The notes below the pieces were generated by a model. It ran no database searches. It was not told the origin of the DNA and saw nothing but the letters and a program-made list of their open reading frames with translations. Shown here piece after piece: positions 57,209 to 64,000 of a stretch of 64,000 bases of DNA. Origin of the DNA: Streptomyces diacarni (lineage in GTDB: Bacteria > Actinomycetota > Actinomycetes > Streptomycetales > Streptomycetaceae); contig NZ_QOIN01000053.1 of NCBI RefSeq assembly GCF_003323715.1, forward strand, positions 61,554 through 125,553, read 5' to 3'. Each line of letters opens with the position of its first letter. The stretch's first letter is position 1. Position numbers and translations under genes: made by a program.

Positions 57209-57922
57209 TCAGCCCAGCATCTTGATGACCTCCGCCGCCACGGGGCCTGCGGAGGCGGGGTTCTGGCCGCTGACCAGGTTGCGGTCCACCACCACGTGCG
57301 GCGCCCACGGCTCACCCTCGTCGAAGTGGGCGCCCTCCTCGACCAGCCGGTCCTGGAGCAGCCACTTCGCCTTGTTCGCGAAGCCCGCCTGCTGCTCCTC
57401 GGCGTTGCTGAAGCCGGTCAGCCGGTAGCCGTACACCGCGCTGGCGCCCTCCTGCGTGTGGGCGGCCAGCAGCGCGGCGGGGCCGTGGCAGACCACGCCC
57501 AGCGGCCGGCCCGACGCCAGGGTGCGCACCAGCAGCGTGCCGGAGTCGCTGTCGGTGGCCAGGTCCTCCATGGGGCCGTGGCCGCCCGGGTAGAAGACGG
57601 CGTCGAAGCCGGCCGGGCCGCCTCCGCTGTCGATCCGTACGTCCTCGATGCTCAGCGGCTGTCCCAGTTCGGTGAAGGCCTCGAGGCCCGCGGCCACCCG
57701 GTCGGCGTTGTCCTGTCCGCCGTTCGCGTCGGCGGACAGGCTGGTCTGGTCGACGCTGGGGACCACTCCGCCGGGGGTGGCGACGACGACCTGGTGGCCC
57801 GACATCTTGAAGGCCTCGTAGGGGGCGACCGCCTCGTCGGCCCAGAAGCCGGTGGGGTGCTGGGTGCCGTCGGCGAGGGTCCAGTGCTGAGCGCCGGTCA
57901 GCACGAAAAGGATCTGCGACAT
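57209..57922 (-). CDS. DJ-1/PfpI superfamily protein (Hsp31-like)
   Basis: 237 residues from ATG 57922 with a GGAG site six bases upstream. The sequence ILFVLTGAQHWTLADGTQHPTGFWADEAVAPYEAF and DAVFYPGGHGPMEDL leads to the nucleophile elbow RPLGVVCHGPAALLAA with the catalytic Cys near residue 134. VVDRNLVSGQNPASAGPVAAEVIKML completes the fold. Family members act as glyoxalase III, deglycase or chaperone; the type I glutamine-amidotransferase-like fold is clear, the activity is not. Open frame upstream of 57922 is not part of the gene. Confidence 0.9.
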   Translation of the reverse strand: MSQILFVLTGAQHWTLADGTQHPTGFWADEAVAPYEAFKMSGHQVVVATPGGVVPSVDQTSLSADANGGQDNADRVAAGLEAFTELGQPLSIEDVRIDSGGGPAGFDAVFYPGGHGPMEDLATDSDSGTLLVRTLASGRPLGVVCHGPAALLAAHTQEGASAVYGYRLTGFSNAEEQQAGFANKAKWLLQDRLVEEGAHFDEGEPWAPHVVVDRNLVSGQNPASAGPVAAEVIKMLG

Positions 57923-58233
57923 GTCGTTCTCCGGGGCTGCGTGGGGGTGAGCGTGGGGCCAGGGAGGCGGGTGGTGCGGTTGGTGCGGAGCGCGCTGACG
58001 TGCCGTACCCGGAGCGTGGCCTCCGTATGCGACCGCCGGGGCGCTCTTCGACGACGGTAGGCCGCTCCCGCGCCGGGCGGCGTCCTGAGCGGTCCTACCC
58101 GCCGCGTGTCCCTCCGGCTGTCCCACCGCTGGTTCACCGCGACCGGGTGGCGCGGGGTGTGCGGCGGGGTCTCCGGCGGGGGCCCGGGGCCGCCGTGTCC
58201 GGTCCGCCGGCGGGGTTCGTACCCGACCACCCG
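57923..58233. other. Gap between the DJ-1/PfpI gene and the hut promoter
   Basis: No gene is supported. The sequence is GC-rich and uneven; a leftward promoter for the DJ-1/PfpI gene must lie here, but I cannot place it. Confidence 0.4.
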
Positions 58234-58275
58234 TTGACTAGATCTATTCACTGCGTATGGTTAGTGAATAGATCT
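58234..58275 (+). promoter_or_regulatory. hut promoter with overlapping inverted-repeat operator
   Basis: TTGACT (58234-58239), a 16-base spacer and TATGGT (58256-58261) form a good promoter. A perfect 12-bp inverted repeat, AGATCTATTCAC (58240-58251) and GTGAATAGATCT (58264-58275), fills the spacer and the start region. A bound repressor would block polymerase; the regulator is not encoded in the window. Confidence 0.75.
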
Positions 58276-58306
58276 GATTCGGCTGGAGTCGAGGAGGCAG
58301 GGCCAC

Positions 58307-59977
58307 ATGACCAGCACCGCAGGACCACGCCCGGTCAGGGCGTCGCGCGGCAGCGAGCTGAGCACGCTCGGATGGCAGCAGGAGGCCGCACTGCGGATGC
58401 TGCAGAACAACCTCGACCCCGAGGTCGCCGAGCACCCCGACAAGCTCGTCGTCTACGGCGGCACGGGCAAGGCCGCCCGGGACTGGGCCTCCTACGACGC
58501 CATCGTCCGCACCCTGCACACCCTGCGCGGCGACGAGACGATGCTCGTCCAGTCGGGACGCCCCGTCGGCGTGATGACCACCCACGAGTGGGCGCCGCGC
58601 GTACTGATCGCCAACTCCAACCTGGTCGGCGACTGGGCCAACTGGGAGGAGTTCCGCCGCCTGGAACAGCTCGGCCTGACCATGTACGGCCAGATGACCG
58701 CGGGGTCCTGGATCTACATCGGAACCCAGGGCATCCTCCAGGGCACCTACGAGACGTTCGCGGCCGTCGCCGAGAAGCGGTTCGGCGGCTCGCTGGCGGG
58801 GACGATCACGCTGACCGCGGGGCTCGGCGGGATGGGCGGCGCCCAGCCGCTCGCCGTCACCATGAACGGCGGTGTCGCCCTCGTGATCGAGTGCGACCCC
58901 TCCCGCATCGAACGCCGCATCGAACACGGCTACTGCGACGTCCGAGCCGACAGCATCGCCGAGGCGCTCCGCCTCGCCGTCGAGGCCCGCGACGCCCGCC
59001 GCCCGCTGTCCATCGGCCTGCTCGGCAACGCCGCCGAGGTGCTGCCGCAACTGCTCGCCGACGGCGCCCCCATCGACATCGTCACCGACCAGACCTCCGC
59101 CCACGACCCGCTCTCCTACCTGCCGACCGGCGTCGACTTCACCGACATGGCCACCTACGCCGCCGAGAAGCCCGCCGACTTCACCCGCAGGGCGCGCGAG
59201 TCCATGGCGGCCCACGTCGAGGCCATGGTCGGCTTCCAGGACGCCGGAGCCGAGGTCTTCGACTACGGCAACTCGATCCGCGGCGAGGCACAGCTGGCCG
59301 GATACACCCGCGCGTTCGACTTCCCCGGCTTCGTCCCCGCCTACATCCGCCCCCTCTTCTGCGAAGGCAAGGGCCCCTTCCGCTGGGCGGCCCTGTCCGG
59401 CGACCCCGCCGACATCGCCGCCACCGACCGTGCGCTGCTCGACCTCTTCCCCGAGAACGAGTCGCTGGCCCGCTGGCTGCGCCTGGCCGGCGAACGCGTC
59501 CACTACCAGGGCCTGCCGGCGCGCATCTGCTGGCTCGGCTACGGCGAGCGCGCCGCCGCCGGTGAACGCTTCAACGACATGGTCGCCTCAGGGCAGCTCC
59601 AGGCCCCCCTCGCCCTGGGCCGCGACCACCTCGACTGCGGCTCCGTCGCCTCCCCCTACCGGGAGACCGAGGCCATGCGCGACGGCTCCGACGCCATCGC
59701 CGACTGGCCGATGCTCAACGCCATGCTCAACGTCGCCTCCGGCGCCTCCTGGGTCTCCCTCCACCACGGCGGCGGTGTCGGCATGGGCCGCTCCCTGCAC
59801 GCGGGGCAGGTCACGGTCGCCGACGGCACCGCCCTCGCGGGCGAGAAGCTGCGCCGGGTCCTGACCAACGACCCCGGCACCGGAGTGATCCGCCACGTCG
59901 ACGCGGGGTACCCCGAGGCCGAGGCGGTCGCCGCCGAGCGCGGGGTCCGCGTCCCGATGCGCGAGGGGGACGCCTGA
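58307..59977 (+). CDS. hutU: Urocanate hydratase
   Basis: 556 residues from ATG 58307 with a GAGGAGG site. It hydrates urocanate to imidazolone propionate, the second step of histidine breakdown, using bound NAD. Visible family features are RGSELSTLGWQQEAALRMLQNNLDPEVAE, LVVYGGTGKAARDW, MTAGSWIYIGTQGILQGTYETF, GLGGMGGAQPLAVTMNGGV, DQTSAHDPLSYLPTG, FDFPGFVPAYIRPLFCEGKGPFRWAALSGD and HHGGGVGMGRSLHAGQV with the catalytic region. The length is usual. First gene of the hut operon; histidase (hutH) is not in the window. The stop overlaps the next start by one base. Confidence 0.97.
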   Translation: MTSTAGPRPVRASRGSELSTLGWQQEAALRMLQNNLDPEVAEHPDKLVVYGGTGKAARDWASYDAIVRTLHTLRGDETMLVQSGRPVGVMTTHEWAPRVLIANSNLVGDWANWEEFRRLEQLGLTMYGQMTAGSWIYIGTQGILQGTYETFAAVAEKRFGGSLAGTITLTAGLGGMGGAQPLAVTMNGGVALVIECDPSRIERRIEHGYCDVRADSIAEALRLAVEARDARRPLSIGLLGNAAEVLPQLLADGAPIDIVTDQTSAHDPLSYLPTGVDFTDMATYAAEKPADFTRRARESMAAHVEAMVGFQDAGAEVFDYGNSIRGEAQLAGYTRAFDFPGFVPAYIRPLFCEGKGPFRWAALSGDPADIAATDRALLDLFPENESLARWLRLAGERVHYQGLPARICWLGYGERAAAGERFNDMVASGQLQAPLALGRDHLDCGSVASPYRETEAMRDGSDAIADWPMLNAMLNVASGASWVSLHHGGGVGMGRSLHAGQVTVADGTALAGEKLRRVLTNDPGTGVIRHVDAGYPEAEAVAAERGVRVPMREGDA

Positions 59978-61224
59978 TGGACCCCGCCTCCTCCGCCGCG
60001 GGAGCCACGGCCCCGCCGGGACCGCGGCCCTCCTTCCAGCAGATGTGGAAGGAGCTGCTGCCCCTCGGCAGGGCGGGCTCGGGCGGGTACCGCCGCTTCG
60101 CCTGGACGGGACCCGACCAGGAGTGCCGCCAGTGGTTCCGGGACCAGGCCGTCTCCAGGGGCCTCGCCTACGAGGTGGACGGCAACGGCAACCAGTGGGC
60201 GTGGTCGGGCGACAAGAACGCCGCCGACGCCGTCGTGACCGGCTCGCACCTCGACTCGGTCCCGGACGGCGGCGCCTTCGACGGACCGCTGGGCGTCCTC
60301 GCCGCCTTCGCCGCCTACGACGAACTGCGGAGCCGGGGCACCGCCTTCACGCGCCCCTTCGCGATCGTCAACTTCTGCGACGAGGAGGGCGCCCGCTTCG
60401 GCCTGGCCTGCGTGGGCTCCCGGCTGATGACCGGGTCCCTCACCGCGGAGGGCGCCCACGCCCTCCGCGACGCGGAGGGGATCACCCTGCCCAGGGCGAT
60501 GGAGGCGGCGGGGCACGACCCCGCCGCGCTCGGCCCCGACCCCGAGCGGCTCGCCCGCATCGGCGCGTTCGTCGAACTGCACATCGAACAGGGCCGCGCG
60601 CTGGCGGAGACCGACCACCCGATCGCTGTCGCGTCGGCGATCTGGCCGCACGGCCGCTGGCGGTTCGACTTCCACGGCGAGGCCAACCACGCGGGCACCA
60701 CCCGCCTGGAGGACCGCCGCGACCCCATGCTCACCTACGCCAACACGGTGCTCGCCGCCCGCAAGAAGGCGCGGCTGGCCGGCGCGCTGGCCACCTTCGG
60801 GAAGGTGGCGGTCGAACCGAACGGCGTCAACGCCGTCCCCTCCCTGGTCAGGGGCTGGCTGGACTCGCGTGCTCCGGACGAGGAGACGCTGGCGTCCGTC
60901 GTCGCCGAGATCGAACGCGCGGCCGGCGAACGCGGGGGCCGCGACGGCGTGGACGTACGGGTGACGCGCGAGTCGGCGACACCGCTGGTCGAGTTCGACC
61001 ACGCGCTGCGCGATCGGATGGCCGCGCTGCTGGGGGAGACCATTCCTGTGCTGCCCACGGGGGCAGGACACGACGCGGGTATTTTGTCCGCTTCGGTGCC
61101 CACGGCGATGCTGTACGTCCGCAACCCGACCGGCGTCTCGCACGCACCCGCCGAGTCCGCCGAGGAGGACGACTGTGCGGCGGGCGTCACCGCGCTCGCC
61201 GACGTACTGGAAGGCCTGGTGTGA
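59977..61224 (+). CDS. M20-family amidohydrolase (allantoate/N-carbamoyl type) in the hut operon
   Basis: 415 residues. Metal-dependent M20 peptidase fold with a complete dinuclear site: GSHLDSVPDGGAFDGPLGVLAA (His and Asp), FCDEEGARFGLACVGSRL (Glu pair), FVELHIEQG (His) and LPTGAGHDAGILSASVPTAML (His). HGEANHAGTTRLEDRRDP is in the lid domain. By sequence it resembles allantoate amidohydrolases and N-carbamoyl-amino-acid hydrolases. Its place between hutU and hutF, overlapping both neighbours, suggests it hydrolyses the pathway intermediate N-formylglutamate in place of HutG. That is inference. Confidence 0.88.
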   Translation: MDPASSAAGATAPPGPRPSFQQMWKELLPLGRAGSGGYRRFAWTGPDQECRQWFRDQAVSRGLAYEVDGNGNQWAWSGDKNAADAVVTGSHLDSVPDGGAFDGPLGVLAAFAAYDELRSRGTAFTRPFAIVNFCDEEGARFGLACVGSRLMTGSLTAEGAHALRDAEGITLPRAMEAAGHDPAALGPDPERLARIGAFVELHIEQGRALAETDHPIAVASAIWPHGRWRFDFHGEANHAGTTRLEDRRDPMLTYANTVLAARKKARLAGALATFGKVAVEPNGVNAVPSLVRGWLDSRAPDEETLASVVAEIERAAGERGGRDGVDVRVTRESATPLVEFDHALRDRMAALLGETIPVLPTGAGHDAGILSASVPTAMLYVRNPTGVSHAPAESAEEDDCAAGVTALADVLEGLV

Positions 61225-62639
61225 CGACCACGCGAAACAACCCGACGGGCGACGGCGCCGCACCGGAACCCGGCGCGGCGCCCGCCGAGAAGGTCTACTG
61301 GTGCGAGCTCGCCTGGCTCAACGGCACCGCCGAGCCGCACGTCGCCCTGGAGGTGACCGCACAGGGGCGGCTCGGCGCCGTCCGCAGGGACGTCGAGGCG
61401 CCGCCGCCCGGCGCCACCGTGCTGCGCGGACTCACCCTGCCGGGCCTGGCGAACGCGCACTCGCACGCGTTCCACCGCGCCCTGCGCTCCACCGTCCAGG
61501 TCGGCTCGGGAACCTTCTGGACATGGCGGGACGCCATGTACCAGACGGCCTCCCGGCTCACCCCCGACAGCTACTACACGCTGGCCCGCGCGGTGTACGC
61601 CGAGATGGCGCTGGCGGGCATCACCTGCGTGGGCGAGTTCCACTACCTGCACCACGCGCCCGGCGGCGCGCGCTACGACGACCCCAACGCGATGAGCCAC
61701 GCGCTGGTGGCCGCCGCCGCCGACGCCGGCATCCGCATCACCCTGCTGGACACCGCCTACCTCGCCTCCGGCATCGGCCCCAAGGGCCGCGGCGAGCCGC
61801 CGAACCGGCAGCAGCTGCGCTTCAGCGACGGCACCGCCGAGGCCTGGGCCGAGCGCGCCACCGCCTTCAGGCCCGAAGGCGGACACGCACGGGTGGGCGC
61901 CGCCGTGCACTCCGTGCGAGCGGTGCCCGCGCGGCAGCTGCGCACCGTCGCGCAGTGGGCCGAGGAGCGCGGTGCCCCCCTGCACGTCCACCTGTCCGAA
62001 CAGACCGGCGAGAACGAGGCGTGCGAGCGCGTGCACGGCATGACGCCGACCGCCCTGCTCGCCGAACACGGCGTCCTCTCCCCGCGCACCGTCGCCGTCC
62101 ACGCCACTCATATGACGGACGGCGACATCCGCCAGGTGGGGCGGACGGGTACGGGCGTGTGCATGTGCCCCACCACCGAACGCGACCTGGCCGACGGCAT
62201 CGGCCCGGCCCTCGCGCTCGACGGTGCCGGAGCCACCCTGTCGCTGGGCAGCGACAGCCACGCCGTCATCGACCTGTTCGAGGAGGCTCGCGCCATGGAG
62301 CTCGACGAGCGCCTCGCCAGCCGCACCCGCGGCCACTGGACCGCGGGGCAGCTGCTGCGCGCCGCCACCGAGGGCGGACAGATCGCACTCGGCTGGCCCG
62401 AGGCGAGCCGGCTGGAGACCGGCGCCCTCGCCGACTTCACCACCGTCGCCCTCGACTCCGTACGCACCGCGGGCCCCGTCGCCCGCCTCGCCGCGGAGAC
62501 GGCCGTGTTCGCCGCCACGGCCGCCGACGTCCGGCACACCGTGGTCGCAGGCCGCCACGTGGTGCGGGACGGCGCCCACACGCTGGTGGACTCCGTCCCC
62601 CACGCGCTGACCGAGGCGATCGGCGCCCTCCGTCCCTGA
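61221..62639 (+). CDS. hutF: Formimidoylglutamate deiminase
   Basis: 472 residues from GTG 61221, overlapping the previous stop as GTGA. It converts N-formimidoylglutamate to N-formylglutamate and ammonia. The metal-dependent amidohydrolase fold shows LPGLANAHSHAFHRALR (HxH), FHYLHHAPGG, PLHVHLSEQTGENEAC (His), VAVHATHMTDGDI (His) and LGSDSHAVIDLFEEARAMEL (Asp). ATERDLADGI-like CMCPTTERDLADGIGPA and the length fit HutF rather than cytosine or guanine deaminases. Start codon and spacing make coupling likely. Confidence 0.93.
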   Translation: MTTTRNNPTGDGAAPEPGAAPAEKVYWCELAWLNGTAEPHVALEVTAQGRLGAVRRDVEAPPPGATVLRGLTLPGLANAHSHAFHRALRSTVQVGSGTFWTWRDAMYQTASRLTPDSYYTLARAVYAEMALAGITCVGEFHYLHHAPGGARYDDPNAMSHALVAAAADAGIRITLLDTAYLASGIGPKGRGEPPNRQQLRFSDGTAEAWAERATAFRPEGGHARVGAAVHSVRAVPARQLRTVAQWAEERGAPLHVHLSEQTGENEACERVHGMTPTALLAEHGVLSPRTVAVHATHMTDGDIRQVGRTGTGVCMCPTTERDLADGIGPALALDGAGATLSLGSDSHAVIDLFEEARAMELDERLASRTRGHWTAGQLLRAATEGGQIALGWPEASRLETGALADFTTVALDSVRTAGPVARLAAETAVFAATAADVRHTVVAGRHVVRDGAHTLVDSVPHALTEAIGALRP

Positions 62640-62706
62640 CCGCCCGTCACCCGCAGCTCCGGGCCACCGGCCCCGCCCTGACACCGCAGCACCGCCAAGG
62701 AACCCC

Positions 62707-63885
62707 ATGCCCCAGACAACCGCCCTGACCAACATCGCCGCTCTGGTCACCAACGACCCCGCCCAGGGCGACGGGAGCCCCCTGGGCCTCATCGAGAACG
62801 CCGCCCTCGTCGTCGAGGACGGCCAGGTGGCGTGGGTGGGCCCCACAGAGAAGGCCCCGCCCGCCGACAAGGCCCACGACGCGGGCGGCAGGGCCGCCAT
62901 CCCCGGTTTCGTCGACAGCCACTCCCACCTCCTGTACGCGGGCGACCGCACCCAGGAGTTCAACGCCCGCATGTCGGGCCGCCCCTACACGGCGGGCGGC
63001 ATCCGCACCACCGTCCAGGCGACCCGCGAGGCGAGCGACGAGGCGCTGGCGGCGACCCTGGACGCGCACCTGCGGGAGATGTACGCCCAGGGCACGACCA
63101 CGCTCGAGACGAAGTCCGGCTACGGGCTCAGCCCCGAACACGAGGCCCGCGCCCTGCGGGTGGCGGCCCTCTCGGGCGTGGACGAGGTCACCTATCTCGG
63201 GGCCCACGTCGTGCCGCCCGAGTACGCGCACGACCCGGACGCCTACACGGCACTGGTGGCAGGACCGATGCTCCGCGCGTGCGCCCCGCACGCCCGTTGG
63301 GTGGACGTGTTCTGCGAGGAGGGCGCCTTCGACGAGGAGCAGTGCCGCACGATCCTCACCGCGGGCAGGGAGGCGGGCCTCATCCCGCGCGTGCACGCCA
63401 ACCAGCTCTCCTACGGGCCCGGCGTCCGGCTCGCCGTCGAACTGGACGCCGCCTCGGCGGACCACTGCACCCACCTCACGGACGAGGACGTCGACGCGCT
63501 CGCCCACGGCAGCACCGTCGCCACGCTGCTGCCCGGCTGCGAGTTCTCCACCCGCGCGGTCTACCCGGACGCCCGCCGCCTCCTCGACGCGGGCGTCACG
63601 GTGGCGCTGTCGACCGACTGCAACCCGGGTTCCTCCTACACCTCGTCGATGCCGTTCTGCCTCGCCATCGCCGTACGGGAGATGAACATGACGCCCGACG
63701 AGGCCCTCTGGTCGGCGACGGCCGGCGGCGCGCGGGCGCTGCGCCGCACGGACGTCGGCCGCCTCACGCCGGGCTGCCGGGCGGATGTGGCCCTCCTGGA
63801 CGCCCCCTCCCACGTCCACCTCTCCTACCGGCCGGGCGTCCCCCTGGTGTCCGAGGTCTGGCGCGAAGGGGTACGGGTCGCCTAG
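62707..63885 (+). CDS. hutI: Imidazolonepropionase
   Basis: 392 residues from ATG 62707 (CAAGGAACCCC upstream). It opens the imidazolone ring to give N-formimidoylglutamate. Family features include AIPGFVDSHSHLLYAGDRTQEFNARM (HxH), TTLETKSGYGLSPEHEAR, VTYLGAHVVPPEY, RVHANQLSYGPGVRLAVEL (His), SADHCTHLTDEDVDAL (His) and LSTDCNPGSSYTSSMPF (Asp). The length is normal. The stop codon TAG abuts an insertion-sequence end, so the operon terminator seems to have been displaced or lost. Confidence 0.95.
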   Translation: MPQTTALTNIAALVTNDPAQGDGSPLGLIENAALVVEDGQVAWVGPTEKAPPADKAHDAGGRAAIPGFVDSHSHLLYAGDRTQEFNARMSGRPYTAGGIRTTVQATREASDEALAATLDAHLREMYAQGTTTLETKSGYGLSPEHEARALRVAALSGVDEVTYLGAHVVPPEYAHDPDAYTALVAGPMLRACAPHARWVDVFCEEGAFDEEQCRTILTAGREAGLIPRVHANQLSYGPGVRLAVELDAASADHCTHLTDEDVDALAHGSTVATLLPGCEFSTRAVYPDARRLLDAGVTVALSTDCNPGSSYTSSMPFCLAIAVREMNMTPDEALWSATAGGARALRRTDVGRLTPGCRADVALLDAPSHVHLSYRPGVPLVSEVWREGVRVA

Positions 63886-64000
63886 GGGGTGTCTTCAATG
63901 GATCTTGGGTAGTGGATCATGGTCGGGTGATACGTCGCCATGAGCTGTCCGATGCCGAGTGGGAGTTCGTCCGACCGCTGCTGCCCGCTTCGCTGCGGGG
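63886..64000 (+). mobile_element. Left end of an IS5-family insertion sequence (partial)
   Basis: Starting just after the hutI TAG stop, GGGGGTGTCTTCAATGG has the look of a terminal inverted repeat of Streptomyces IS5-family elements. It is followed 41 bases later by a transposase start. The target appears to be CTAG or TA at the hutI stop codon. The right end lies outside the window. Confidence 0.75.
63927..64000 (+). CDS. IS5-family transposase, N-terminal fragment
   Basis: GTG 63927 begins a frame reading MIRRHELSDAEWEFVRPLLP, a standard N-terminus of IS5-family transposases (DUF4096/transposase DDE type). The frame is cut by the window end after 24 complete codons. Catalytic DDE residues lie beyond the window. 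Confidence 0.85.
   Translation, partial: MIRRHELSDAEWEFVRPLLPASLR

Overview
The window is about 74% G+C chromosomal DNA of a Streptomyces species. The evidence is the extreme GC bias at third codon positions, an enolase/FtsB/DUF501/Ppx block, an Rpf-type resuscitation factor, mycothiol-type and F420-type enzyme families, and above all a tRNA-Leu with anticodon TAA at 31170-31255. That tRNA has every feature expected of bldA, the rare UUA-decoding tRNA that gates development and secondary metabolism in Streptomyces. Nearly all of the window looks like conserved chromosomal core. The exceptions are a lower-GC membrane gene beside bldA and the left end of an IS5-type insertion sequence at the right edge.

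Layout. 1-6.2 kb: an LCP cell-wall enzyme, a coiled-coil protein and mfd. 6.2-11.8 kb: two small envelope proteins (minus strand), an orphan helix-turn-helix/N6-methylase-like protein with an altered catalytic motif, a frame-disrupted membrane protein and a soluble Ser/Thr kinase. 11.8-17.1 kb: a FUSC-family membrane protein, a secreted HNH nuclease, a SurA-like lipoprotein, MazG and a YhhN-family protein. 17.3-23.5 kb: cytochrome P450, Rpf-LysM, eno, divIC/ftsB, DUF501 and ppx. 23.5-30.7 kb: ndh behind two Rex-like operators, a cyclopropane fatty acid synthase carrying an in-frame palindromic repeat, and a MacB/FtsX-type ABC pair. 31-34.8 kb: bldA, a low-GC membrane protein, a small hypothetical and a PLP aminotransferase. 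34.9-41.9 kb: an MFS/TetR efflux pair, a nitroreductase-hemerythrin fusion, a MarR/DoxX divergent pair, a Bax1/YccA-like membrane protein and two small genes. 41.9-48.6 kb: a membrane protein, thiolase, an SGNH hydrolase and cystathionine beta-synthase. 48.7-54.3 kb: a sugar ABC importer without its own ATPase, a Gfo/Idh/MocA oxidoreductase and an RpiR regulator. 54.3-58 kb: an MDMPI-like protein, a VOC protein, a SpoIIE-like phosphatase and a DJ-1/PfpI protein. 58.2-63.9 kb: the histidine utilisation operon hutU - M20 amidohydrolase - hutF - hutI behind a perfect inverted-repeat operator. 63.9-64 kb: IS5-family end.

How it works together. The hut operon encodes conversion of urocanate to N-formylglutamate (HutU, HutI, HutF); an M20 hydrolase sits where a HutG-type deformylase would be expected. 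The importer/oxidoreductase/RpiR group looks like a self-contained sugar uptake module that would need a shared ATPase such as MsiK. The MarR/DoxX pair lies next to the nitroreductase-hemerythrin fusion and looks like a redox or electrophile response module.

Two themes stand out from the sequence itself. First, eight genes have a TANNNT-like -10 box ending 6-7 bases before the chosen start, so they are probably leaderless. Second, many intergenic regions carry short degenerate repeats, and one of these elements has entered a coding sequence in frame. I saw no CRISPR array, no complete prophage and no complete defence system. I found no single system that I can call new; the best leads are listed as findings. 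All calls come from reading the sequence by eye.
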